NCBI RefSeq assembly: GCF_900111235.1
Contig: NZ_FOJI01000023.1
Coordinates: 1-41,041, forward strand
Direction: 5' to 3'
Length of the DNA: 41,041 nt
From: [Clostridium] fimetarium
GTDB taxonomy: Bacteria; Bacillota; Clostridia; Lachnospirales; Lachnospiraceae
Shown: in pieces, positions 33,779 through 41,041 of the stretch
Position numbering within the stretch: position 1 is the first letter of the stretch
Layout of the letters: each line of letters opens with the position of its first letter
Translations under genes and position numbers: made by a program
Notes under the pieces: generated by a model
Database searches by the model: none
The model's input: only the letters and a program-made list of their open reading frames with translations
What the model was told of the DNA's origin: nothing

Positions 33779-33874
33779 TCAATTTTCCCTTTCATTTTGT
33801 ATCTAGTAATCTAAAAATTTACATACAACAAAATAATGCAAATCATAAATGACTTACATAACTTATTAAATGTT

Positions 33875-34183
33875 TCAATTGTTTAGCCTTACTTTTAAAA
33901 TAAAAAGGGATTTTGTGATTGATATTAAAGAACTAAACCAATATTTTCCCAGGACAAACATCACTAAAGTGAATATAACGAAAAAAAATTCGCCACCGGA
34001 AACGATTTGATTTAATATGTGAATTGCAAAATCTATCTGATTGCAAATTGGGCAATTCTCGCCTGAACATTGATGATGTATATGATTAGATATATATATT
34101 TGAGAAAACATAAGAAGAGAAATAATTAAAATAGCCAAAATAATACATAGTGTTTTTTTAACAGCTGACTGGATATATCTCAT
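33875..34183 (-). CDS. Small membrane protein with HxHHxCxGxxCPIC motif
   Basis: A 102-residue protein with an N-terminal helix (residues 9-31), an extracytoplasmic loop holding H34, H36, H37, C39, C44 and C47, and a second hydrophobic part (58-92). The His/Cys loop looks like a metal-binding site, fitting its place beside the permease fusion, DUF1980 protein and zinc-type importer. ATG at 34183 has GAGGAG 7 nt upstream. I do not recognise a named family; similar small proteins occur near metal genes of clostridia. Confidence 0.75.
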   Translation of the reverse strand: MRYIQSAVKKTLCIILAILIISLLMFSQIYISNHIHHQCSGENCPICNQIDFAIHILNQIVSGGEFFFVIFTLVMFVLGKYWFSSLISITKSLFILKVRLNN

Positions 34184-34324
34184 TAATTAACTCCTCATAT
34201 AATAATCATATTTTAAAAATTATATTCTTAATTAAAGTATATGTCAAATCAGAATAATAATGGTAAGCGACAGATACATCATGGATGGTCATCTCAAATA
34301 CCATTCACCTTCTTTCTTTGGACG

Positions 34325-34364
34325 AAAAAGAGCACCCAAGTTTTTGGGCTTGAATGCTCTTTTT
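34325..34364. terminator. Terminator of the acyltransferase gene
   Basis: AAAAAGAGCA/TGCTCTTTTT (34325-34334, 34355-34364) with an inner CAAG/CTTG stem, 30 nt past the stop codon at 34394. A near copy lies at 35605-35637. Confidence 0.75.
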
Positions 34365-34393
34365 TCTATAATTAATATTTAATTGACTCTAGC

Positions 34394-35407
34394 TTATTTT
34401 GGAAATTTCATTCGTGTATCCTCTACGAATTTTTTTCTTGATGGATTTCCTTCAACACGATATACTTTCTTGTTTTTCAAATCATAGACTACTGACCATA
34501 CAGTATCTGCACCGGTCTTACGATCATATTGACACATGAATCCAAATTTTCCACCTAGTAACTCCTGTGCAAATTCCAGTGAATACTGCTCACCATGATT
34601 ATTTAACGCTGTATATGCTGTTTCATACCTCTCATCCGATTTCCAATCATCGATATCAACCGGAGTACGATATGCTTTCAACTCTTCTGAATTAAAATTA
34701 TTAGCAGTTGCAACATACTTTGTTCCATTTTTCGGATAAATAATTGCAAATTTCTCGGGATTACATTCAACGACAGCCAAATCACCTCTGCTATCTGCTA
34801 TTGTTAATGTTTGTGCTGATGCAATAGGTAATTGCTTCAACGCATCTATCGCTTCTTTCGTTGTTTTACATTTTTCCAAAATATATCTCAGAAGCATTCC
34901 TGCATTCAATCCTGGTTTTCTAATATGTGGGTAAATAAATGTTAAACCAACAGCAAGTCCATGTTCATTCACTCCATCTTCCATTTGCACAAAAGCTGTA
35001 GTGTTTCCATTAAAGGCATAAACGCCGTCGAGGTCGTACAAACAATTCATATATAGTTTTTCGATGCTTACCAAAAAGTCACTGTTTCTGCCCATCATAA
35101 TATTTTCACCATCTACAAATGCAAAACAAGTACAATGATTTTGTGGTTTAAAACAGTAAATACAAAACAAAATTTGATACAACAATTCAAAAGAGGATTG
35201 CTGTCCATCGGCCATACCTTTGATTTCTTGTAAAACTTCTGGATAATACTCTTCATACTGTGGAATACACTCTGCTGCATATTTTTTCATCTCTTCAGTT
35301 ATATCAAAAGTTGGACTACCAGATATAACAACTCCATGCTTTTTTAACAAGCAACCATAATTATATCCTGCTTCATAATGCGTACCTTTAAATCTTCCAT
35401 GATACAT
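34394..35407 (-). CDS. C45-type autoproteolytic acyltransferase/hydrolase (AAT family)
   Basis: Ntn-hydrolase of the acyl-CoA:6-aminopenicillanic acid acyltransferase (PF03417) family, 337 residues. The presumed nucleophile is Cys92 in HCTCFAF, exposed after self-cleavage of the preceding pro-part; GRNSDFLVS and VGLTFIYPHIR are typical downstream segments. No signal peptide, so cytosolic. Clostridial members are mostly of unknown substrate: N-acyl amides, bile-salt or penicillin-like amides. ATG at 35407 follows GGAGAG. It is a single-gene unit. Confidence 0.88.
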   Translation of the reverse strand: MYHGRFKGTHYEAGYNYGCLLKKHGVVISGSPTFDITEEMKKYAAECIPQYEEYYPEVLQEIKGMADGQQSSFELLYQILFCIYCFKPQNHCTCFAFVDGENIMMGRNSDFLVSIEKLYMNCLYDLDGVYAFNGNTTAFVQMEDGVNEHGLAVGLTFIYPHIRKPGLNAGMLLRYILEKCKTTKEAIDALKQLPIASAQTLTIADSRGDLAVVECNPEKFAIIYPKNGTKYVATANNFNSEELKAYRTPVDIDDWKSDERYETAYTALNNHGEQYSLEFAQELLGGKFGFMCQYDRKTGADTVWSVVYDLKNKKVYRVEGNPSRKKFVEDTRMKFPK

Positions 35408-36003
35408 AATTTTTTCTCTCCATTCATTATTTTGGAGTTGACGTCATCTCTTATAAACAAGATTAGTTTAATAAAAATTTTATGTCATGCACTATATTAA
35501 TCTTAATATTTTGATGAGAGAATTATTATAACTAATAAATTGTCTTAATCAGTTTATTTATGCGTTCCTTGTATCTCCAAAGCTCTTTTTTTAGCATTTC
35601 AACTAAAAAAGCACCCAAGTTTTGGCTTGAATGCTCCTTTACAAATAATATTCAGTTCACCTCAACTATGAACAGGAATTTAATATTTCATGTTATGCGA
35701 AGTAATGTTTTAAATATCACTTTTTCATCATCTCTAATCTTTCATAGCATAAATCTGCTTTAAATTTCAGGAAGTTCTTTGGTTACCTAAAGGGCTTGGG
35801 TGATTAGCACTGTGAAATCATTGTTTTGACCCCGCCATCATGTCATTGCTACAAACGCATATTTTTCTCAAATCTGATTCGTTTGTAAGGGAATCTTTTT
35901 CTTTCAATATTTAAATAATACACTGTATTAAACGATCAACTCCTCAATAGAAAGCAACCACCCTGATTCCTAATCTTATTGAGGAATAAATTTTATTATA
36001 TTA
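35408..36003. other. Non-coding spacer with a duplicated terminator
   Basis: No credible gene in about 600 bp. It contains the promoter region of the acyltransferase, a second copy of that gene's terminator (35605-35637), and scattered short open frames on both strands, consistent with decayed sequence. Confidence 0.5.
35605..35637. repeat. Near-copy of the acyltransferase terminator
   Basis: AGCACCCAAGTTTTGGCTTG and the following AATGCTC repeat 34331-34358 with only a 2-bp length change. It is about 200 bp upstream of the acyltransferase start, so the gene is flanked by direct copies of the hairpin. Confidence 0.6.
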
Positions 36004-36111
36004 TTACTCTTTTTCAAATTGACTGTTATATAGGTCAGCATAGAACTTACCTTCCTTCAATAATTGTATCATAACCATTGGAAAGCGTGTATAAGACAAC
36101 CCACTCCTGTA
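36004..36111 (-). pseudogene. C-terminal tail, probably of an ABC exporter
   Basis: The minus strand reads LLKEGKFYADLYNSQFEKE with a stop at 36004-36006. The pattern FYADLYNSQFE is the usual end of MsbA-like ABC exporters in clostridia, but only about 35 codons are open and the region upstream does not fit. The right boundary coincides with the proposed end of the IS66 remnant. Confidence 0.4.
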
Positions 36112-36206
36112 TCCGCAAGCGCATGCCGAGGGATAGAATTAAATCAAATTATTAACCTTTATATTACCGAATCATTGAAACCCACTATTTTCAACGCTTC
36201 CAGATC

Positions 36207-36395
36207 TCACTTTTTCGATATCAACACTAAACTTTCGACATAGCTTGAGATTACAGAATTGATGTCATTAAAAGTAATAAGTATTTCATTTCCAACCATA
36301 TGATTGGTTTGACCCACACAAAATAATCTTTTACTACTAAACAAATTTGTACAAATGAACTCCCATTTTAGAAACTTGATATAGATTGCTTCCAA
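36207..36395 (-). pseudogene. Unrecognised decayed segment within the IS66 remnant
   Basis: The minus strand encodes VGNEILITFNDINSVISSYV, then a TGA, then in a connected frame LEALKIVGFNDSVI. The two halves look like one small protein (possibly STAS-like in appearance) broken by frameshifts. No ribosome site. It does not resemble tnpB or tnpC of IS66. Confidence 0.3.
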
Positions 36396-36497
36396 TTAGA
36401 AAATTCAGGAATGTCATATATAACATTTAATGATGGTAAACTGCCTCCACCTTTAATGTGAAAAGGCAATCTTATATTATCCATACCTTAGCTAATA

Positions 36498-36689
36498 TCA
36501 GAAATTGTCTTTTGTAAATTCAATAATATCTGCAATAAAAGCCTTTTTATCAAATGTTTCTGAACCACTTCCTGATGCTTTATTCAAGGTTTGTTTAACC
36601 ATTGCCGCAAGGCCATCAATTGATTTTCGCATGTCTGTATATCCGCATACAATAAAGATGCTCGCAATGCCTGAAATATCACCTAACAT
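36498..36689 (-). pseudogene. tnpB: IS66 tnpB, truncated
   Basis: The start ATGTTAG overlaps the tnpA stop (typical of IS66), and residues 1-32 (IVCGYTDMRKSIDGLAAMVK) match TnpB, normally about 115 residues. After this the sequence (SGSGSETFDKKAFIADIIEF) is foreign and stops at 36498, so a deletion or substitution removed the rest. Confidence 0.75.
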
Positions 36690-37054
36690 AGCTGCCGAAG
36701 TGCATTGATAGTATTGGTAATTGCAGATTGATTTGCACAATTTTGAATTTCTAAGGTTATAGCATTATTGAGATGAATTATTATTGCAGTGGAAGAATCT
36801 ATGTCAACTTTGTTTTTTGTATTTGAAGCGATTATTAATGGTACAACTGGTTGAGGTTCAGATACTGTCATATCTGATTTGGTTGTAGAAGGTATTTCGC
36901 AAGATTCTTTTTGCAATAGCTTTACCCAGTAGTAAAAGGAACTTGGCTCTATACTGTTTTTTATACACCAGGCTTTATCCGCTAGACCACTTTTGCGACA
37001 CTCCATAATTCTACTGAACCATAATTCACGTTTTTTCTTTATTGATTCTGTCAT
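36683..37054 (-). CDS. tnpA: IS66-family accessory protein TnpA
   Basis: The 123-residue protein has the helix-turn-helix opening ELWFSRIMECRKSGLADKAWC and FYYWVKLLQ typical of IS66 OrfA. ATG at 37054 is preceded by GGAGG. The reading frame is intact although the element is otherwise broken; TnpA alone does not transpose. Confidence 0.8.
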   Translation of the reverse strand: MTESIKKKRELWFSRIMECRKSGLADKAWCIKNSIEPSSFYYWVKLLQKESCEIPSTTKSDMTVSEPQPVVPLIIASNTKNKVDIDSSTAIIIHLNNAITLEIQNCANQSAITNTINALRQLC

Positions 37055-37173
37055 TTTTTCAACTCCTCCAATAATTTTTTATAGCAAACGACTCCAAAAA
37101 GCAAAAATACTCTTGGAGTCATTATCTCATTATTAAATTAGGTTGAAAACCTACCATCTTATTATGCGCTTAC

Positions 37174-37305
37174 CTCTGTAAAGTAGTTTTTTCCCATAGT
37201 ATACACTCCTAAGTTATAAGTATAACAAAAATAGACCCTATAAGGTAGGACCAGTTAAATTTGAGATCAAGTCTCTTTTTTAAACTGTCTATCTTATAAG
37301 GTCCA
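37174..37305 (-). mobile_element. IS3-family left end and first codons of orfA, cut by the IS66 element
   Basis: On the minus strand TGGACCTTATAAGATAGACA (from 37305) looks like an IS3-family terminal repeat. An imperfect inverted copy lies about 60 bp inside (to 37228), forming a protective hairpin. AGGAG and ATG (37197) then open MGKNYFTE, the usual start of IS3-type OrfA in Lachnospiraceae, and the frame breaks exactly at the IS66 end (37173/37174). The rest of the IS3 element is not found on the other side. Confidence 0.55.
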
Positions 37306-37589
37306 TTTTAAATATTGAAATTTAATCCTTTTTTTATCTATTACTATTGTTTTTTTACTGTTCATTTTGTATAGTTTTATATACTATATTTTGATAAAGT
37401 GCAAATTAAAAAGATTCCAAAATGTAAGCACGAAGCCCACACATCAAAAAATGATAGGATAAAATTTCGTTTATCTAATGTCTTGTGTTTCATATATCCA
37501 ATTATTGTTGCGGTTCTGAATCTTTAGATTTGTTATCTGTATCTGCTTATAATTCTTACCTTGCATTGTAATGGAATCTCCGTTTAGTT
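37306..37589. other. Spacer downstream of the ABC ATPase
   Basis: No convincing gene. Short minus-strand open frames exist (for example from ATG near 37498) but lack ribosome sites and similarity. No clear terminator follows the ABC ATPase. Confidence 0.4.
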
Positions 37590-38462
37590 TCACTCAAAAT
37601 AATACAGATACACATCCTCTAAATTAATATCATGATTCACTTTCTCAAATTCAGTAGGCAAATTATCTCCCACAATCCTCAATACGAGTCCATCACTTCT
37701 CTGCTTTACATTGCCCACCTTATAATGAGCCTGTAACTCTGTGATCTGATCCAGTGTGCAGGAAATTTCTGCGACCTTATCATGCATACTACGAATCAAT
37801 TCTCCAGGTGTACCTTTTGCTACAATCTCACCCTGCTTTACAAACAACACCTGATCTGCAATACATTCAATATCGCTTACCACATGGGTTGCAAATAAGA
37901 TGATTTTATCTTTTGATAATTCCGCTATATAATTACGAATGGTAATTCTCTCCTTTGGATCAAGGCCTGCTGTAGGCTCGTCTAAGATGATAATTTTCGG
38001 GTCGCCCAAAAGTGCTTGAGCCAAAAGAACACGCTGCTTCATTCCTCCTGAAAATCCTCCGACCTTATTATGAGCAAACTTTGTCAAATTTACAATTTCT
38101 AGCAATTCATCAATCTGCTTGTTGGCAATTTTTCTGGGTATTTCTTTTATTGATGCCATGTACTGTAAAAATGCTTTAGCTGAAAATTCATCGTAAAATC
38201 CCTGTTGTTGAGGCATATATCCTACTATACGTCTAAACTTTCTTCCAAGCTTTAATATGTCTTCTTCATTATATTGGATTTTTCCACTTTCAACACCACT
38301 ATCTCTAGAGACATTGTCTGTTATCAAATTAATTAATGTGCTTTTACCTGCACCATTAGAACCAAGTATCCCATAAATTCCTGCTTGAAATTCCATCGAG
38401 AAATTATTTAGCGCTTTTATATTTCCATATGTTTTTGTTACATTTTTAATTTCTAACTTCAT
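37590..38462 (-). CDS. ABC transporter ATP-binding protein
   Basis: The 290-residue ATPase is of the CcmA/ABC-2 type: Walker A (GSNGAGKS), Q-loop (VGYMPQQQGFYDEF), signature (FSGGMKQRVLLAQAL), Walker B (IIILDEPTAGLD) and switch His (FATHVV). The C-terminal 70 residues form the regulatory extension common in peptide/lantibiotic or bacitracin-type exporters. ATG at 38462 follows AAGGGG. The partner permease upstream on the same strand is truncated, so the transporter may no longer work. Confidence 0.9.
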   Translation of the reverse strand: MKLEIKNVTKTYGNIKALNNFSMEFQAGIYGILGSNGAGKSTLINLITDNVSRDSGVESGKIQYNEEDILKLGRKFRRIVGYMPQQQGFYDEFSAKAFLQYMASIKEIPRKIANKQIDELLEIVNLTKFAHNKVGGFSGGMKQRVLLAQALLGDPKIIILDEPTAGLDPKERITIRNYIAELSKDKIILFATHVVSDIECIADQVLFVKQGEIVAKGTPGELIRSMHDKVAEISCTLDQITELQAHYKVGNVKQRSDGLVLRIVGDNLPTEFEKVNHDINLEDVYLYYFE

Positions 38463-38505
38463 ACCTTTCCCCTTATCTTTATGCCAATTTATTAACTATA
38501 CTAGA

Positions 38506-39550
38506 TCATATCATCCAATTAATAACCGAAATATAACTAAATATATTAAATCCGAAAAAATAAAGAATATACGGAATTAAAATTATAAAACTTAAACATA
38601 TGCTATAATTATAATCCGTTCTCCAAGAAATAAATAAACTCCATAAACTCACTAAGATAAGGATACTTAACCTCTTAAGGCTCTCAATTAAAAAATATCC
38701 ACAAATAGAAATAGGGAACGGATAATCAGATAATGACATAATGCTTTGTACCGGATATTTTAAATCCGATAAACATATATTATAAACTTTTATATAATTA
38801 TAAAAATTGATTCCGTAAATCACTGCCCAAATGACAAAAGTACAAGTTAAGGCTGCTGATACCTTAATAATCATATTTTTCTTATATCCCTTTGTAGAAC
38901 TAGTTATAAGTTTGATCATATTATTTTTCTTTTCAAAAGAAATCGTTCCAAAAGTAACAATAATAACCGATATTACAGCAAGAACGGCATTATATTCTTC
39001 AAAGGAATCCATTCTACTACCAGTCATAACTTGATATTCTGGTTGTTTAATTACACTTAATTTTCGATTATAGATTTCATATTGTTGATCTCTATAATTT
39101 TGTTCTTCAATTATCTTTTCCAATACTTTTTTTTGTACTGCAATTTCCTTACTCAATAAATTGCCATGGTACTCAAAAATTACAGACACTATAAGACTAA
39201 TCGCAAATAAAATAAGAATTCTTTGTAAAAGTAGTCTTCCTCTGCCACCAGGCGTTGAATGAATAATCATATTAAGCCCACTTTTTCTTTCATAAAAAAA
39301 TCCAATTACTATTACAAATAGTATCATCAAAGCGAAAAAAAATGTGGCAGTATATTCTGATGCGCTCTCAAAGCCCTTATAGTTACCATTTTGAACAGAA
39401 ATATTTTTCATATTTGAAAAATCATATCTTGTTTTTAGTAGATCAGCTCTAACAAATGTTCCTTTTTGGGAATAAATATTCATTGATAATTTTACATCTG
39501 CAATATGAACTATATTGTCCGTTTTTTGTATATAAGTATTGATATACTCT
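38506..39550 (-). pseudogene. ABC transporter permease, N-terminus replaced by recombinase sequence
   Basis: From about 39550 downward the frame encodes a polytopic permease: a short outside segment, a helix (ATFFFALMILFVIVIGFFY), the cytosolic loop ERKSGLNMIIHSTPGGRGRL, then at least five further helices and the end ISVINWMI. It is the C-terminal two thirds of the permease that pairs with the 37590 ATPase. The open frame continues upstream to 39738, but that part reads through the serine-recombinase fragment in a different frame and is not real coding sequence. No first helix and no authentic start are present. Confidence 0.75.
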
Positions 39551-39556
39551 GTCTGG

Positions 39557-40027
39557 CTACACCTTAATTTCCGAACATTTATCTTCAGTGTATCTACTTC
39601 TAGAACATTCATAATAAGGATTAATCGTTGTATGACTCCTTCTAAGCAATCTTCCACAATCTGCACAGTAATAGAATCCTTTTCTCCTAAAATCACCAAG
39701 TAGAATAGTCTCCTTCTCCGTAAGGGGCATGATATCATTATTTACTTTCCAATATATTTCCTTACTAACGATCCCTTCATGAGTTCCTTTAACAATAATC
39801 CACTCATCTCTATTTACACGTTCACTCTCTTGCTTTGCGATTTTCGTACGTACTCTGACATTACTTATCATATCGCCAGCATACCTTTGGTCCCTGATAA
39901 TCTTCAAGACCTTCGGTGATGTCCATACAGTCTTTTCATCGATCACATACTTTCTTTGTCTGTTAGTATTACTATACCCCGCTGGCGTAAAGATTTCTAG
40001 CCCCTTCAGTTTACGTGCAAAATCCCT
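39557..40027 (-). pseudogene. Large serine recombinase fragment
   Basis: Continuous similarity to the middle of large serine recombinases: RKLKGLEIFTPAGYSN, then the Recombinase domain (VLKIIRDQRYAGDMI, GIVSKEIYWKVN) and the start of the zinc ribbon (FYYCADCGRLLRR, YECSRSRYT). The catalytic N-terminal domain, the coiled coil and the C-terminus are missing. Its upstream edge is a TAA at 40028-40030 next to GTGAGTAC repeats, and its downstream edge joins the truncated permease near 39550. Confidence 0.8.
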
Positions 40028-40031
40028 TTAA

Positions 40032-40171
40032 TTGTGAGTACACTGTTTGTGTCATTCGTGAGTACAAAGACCATTTTATAAGGCTTATCAGATATAATAA
40101 AGCTTATATCTTAACATATTTCATTAAATTTTAAAATGTAAATACATCTATTTTTATATTTGTGAGTACAC
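40032..40171. repeat. Three GTGAGTACA repeats at the recombinase edge
   Basis: TTGTGAGTACAC (40032-40043), CGTGAGTACAA (40057-40067) and TTGTGAGTACAC (40160-40171) lie within 140 bp in direct orientation. A variant, TTGTGAGTA, occurs at 6605-6613. Multiple short repeats near an end recall IS21-type termini, but no istA/istB is present. Confidence 0.45.
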
Positions 40172-40266
40172 TTTTAGATAATTTAAATTATAAACTTTTT
40201 ATAAAATCTTCAAAAATGCGGGACACTACCCCCTGATTTTCGGCTTATAAGTATAGGGGTAAAAAT

Positions 40267-40429
40267 TTAAGAAACTGCAGCAAATACACTCACATCGGTA
40301 TCGAATCCTTCACACACAAAGCTCCCCACCCCATCTCAGGATTCGGCCACTCACTAAACCCCGGCAGTTTTTCCTAGCCCCATTAATCAAATAAGCCTTG
40401 ACCTTCTCTGCTTGTGTCAAGATAGGACT
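40267..40429 (-). pseudogene. C-terminal remnant of an S8 (subtilisin-like) peptidase, frameshifted
   Basis: Three minus-strand frames each hold a consecutive part of the clostridial S8 peptidase tail: LTQAEKVKAYLINGARKN (near 40420-40365), then PNPEMGWGALCV (near 40350-40310), then CEGFDTDVSVFAAVS and the stop at 40267-40269. At least two frameshifts separate them. The coding sequence is cut at 40430 by the A-run that borders the hairpin-rich segment. Confidence 0.6.
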
Positions 40430-41041
40430 AAAAAAAAAATTGATATATTCTTTCCGCTTACAATTTTCAACTCAACAGAAAGTGCAGTCAGTCTGTATCC
40501 TCTGGTGAGTTGAAACTTCTTTTGTTGCTGTATTAATTTATATGCCAGTGTGGTTGTCTGGTATATCACCAGAAAGCCACACATTTTTCATTTACTCTAC
40601 CCCGTGCATCATCTATGGAAATTACTGATACCATAGAACGGGAAACATGTAAGACAGGATTGATATTTCCTCTTAACACAACATATTAACTTTCCTTAGG
40701 AATTGCTTACGGTTTTTTATATGTTATGTTCCAGTGCCACCCGGCAGCTTATGTTGCTGAAGTTTCGGTGAGTAGACGAAGTCTATCTCACTATCCATCA
40801 AAGCTTTGCAATGCGTATCAATAGCATTACATCCATCTGGTTCGCTCTTTACTTTATTGATTCTAAAAAGGCTACGCTTTTTTTCTCGGTAAAGAATCAT
40901 TGCATGATTCTTTATATTATGGTTCTTGGATTGAATAAGTTTTCAACCCTCGTATTATATAGTTATAGCTTTTCTTTACCTTTTCTTAGGTATGAGCTAT
41001 TCTGTTTAAGATACTGTGGATTAGTTATTTCTCCCTACCAT
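40430..41041 (-). ncRNA. Candidate large structured RNA (minus strand, 5' end outside the window)
   Basis: At least nine stable hairpins follow each other: 40965-41000, 40891-40913 (10-bp perfect), 40808-40830, 40768-40791, 40745-40759, 40675-40730 (12 bp), 40612-40637, 40548-40582 and 40465-40515 (10 bp plus 4). The stems at 40808-40830 and 40675-40730 each include a U-G pair if the minus strand is transcribed, but would have an A-C mismatch on the plus strand, which favours a minus-strand RNA. The segment ends with an AAAATTG/CAATTTT stem (40461-40467, 40436-40442) and ten T residues (40439-40430), terminator-like. No long reading frame. The family is not identified; a group II intron, ROOL/GOLLD/OLE-like RNA or an omega-RNA-like element are all possible. 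Confidence 0.5.

Larger units (their letters stand above)
36112..37173 (-). mobile_element. IS66-family element remnant
   Basis: The right end (minus strand from 37173) reads GTAAGCGCATAATAAGATGG, an IS66-type terminal sequence, about 120 bp before tnpA. The left end is tentatively the inverted GCAAGCGCAT at about 36112. Between them are an intact-looking tnpA, the first third of tnpB and unrelated decayed sequence; the large tnpC transposase is absent. The element cannot move by itself. The 8 bp beyond each end are not an exact duplication (CTCTGTAA on the right), so the left boundary is uncertain. Confidence 0.65.

Noticed and set aside
37380-37500. 39-codon minus-strand frame (MKHKTLDKRNF...)
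   Set aside because: No ribosome site, no recognisable family, and it lies in a decayed spacer.
40440-40444. TTGAT next to the A-run, as a TnpB/IscB-type element boundary
   Set aside because: A five-base match is expected by chance, and no TnpB, IscB or TnpA coding sequence is visible in the window.
40724-40900. 58-codon minus-strand open frame (MILYREKK... ending KLPGGTGT)
   Set aside because: It lies across several stable hairpins, has no ribosome site and no recognised family. Similar short frames occur in all registers of this segment, so it is better explained as read-through of structured RNA.
40430-41041. Group II intron
   Set aside because: I could not find the conserved domain V hairpin, a GUGYG start or a reverse transcriptase frame. 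Not excluded beyond the window edge.
1-41041. CRISPR arrays, tRNA and rRNA genes
   Set aside because: I saw no regularly spaced repeats, no cloverleaf-like sequences with a CCA end and no rRNA signature segments; a tRNAscan or covariance search was not possible here.

Overview
The window is AT-rich, with strong AGGAGG-type ribosome sites, TTGACA/TATAAT promoters, OmpR- and Fur-type regulators, many 4Fe-4S proteins and IS66/IS3/serine-recombinase debris. This suggests an anaerobic low-GC Firmicute, most likely a clostridium of the Lachnospiraceae type. That is inferred from gene content; no rRNA is present. Many genes are broken, so the region looks like an accessory segment undergoing decay.

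Layout. 1-1933: chemotaxis receptor whose 5' part is interrupted by a palindromic insert. 2387-5885: two secreted serine-hydrolase (class C beta-lactamase/PBP-like) membrane proteins that each lack canonical catalytic residues. 6656-12505 (minus strand): metal-cofactor cluster of Mrp ATPase, flavin reductase, DUF134 regulator, a metallo-beta-lactamase-fold remnant with its catalytic core deleted, two NifX-like proteins, two ferredoxin-fused MinD-type ATPases and a C_GCAxxG_C_C protein. 12986-16096 (plus strand): molybdate-type ABC transporter and a DUF4213/DUF364 heavy-metal-chelation protein. 16155-20275: methyltransferase, lgt and a proton-type P-ATPase. 20908-23412: thioredoxin, CoA-disulfide-reductase/rhodanese fusion and a rhodanese. 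23675-28013: NapH-like 4Fe-4S membrane operon divergent from a two-component system. 28196-34183: zinc/manganese-type ABC importer, Fur-family regulator, GTPase-permease fusion, DUF1980 protein and a small His/Cys-rich membrane protein. 34394-35407: C45-type acyltransferase. 35408-40430: scrapyard of ABC-exporter tail, nested IS66-in-IS3, ABC ATPase with truncated permease, serine-recombinase fragment and S8-peptidase remnant. 40430-41041: a densely hairpinned stretch that may be a large structured RNA on the minus strand.

How it fits together. The NifX/MinD/Mrp genes resemble the orange-protein (Orp) Mo-Cu cluster systems of Desulfovibrio, and the neighbouring molybdate transporter and metal-chelation protein strengthen a molybdenum (or similar metal) cofactor hypothesis. 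A CATATG-centred palindrome (core GGCATATGCC) lies in the promoter region of three transcription units of this cluster, so they probably form one regulon. Separately, three promoters (thioredoxin, rhodanese/CoA-disulfide reductase, and the one upstream of the methyltransferase) carry a Crp/Fnr-type palindrome at exactly the same distance from the -10 box. This points to a local redox or sulfur regulon whose regulator is not in the window.

Most notable for follow-up: the two putative regulons, the Orp-like cluster linked to the Mo transporter, the GTPase-permease fusion, the catalytically altered serine hydrolases, and the structured RNA candidate at the right edge.
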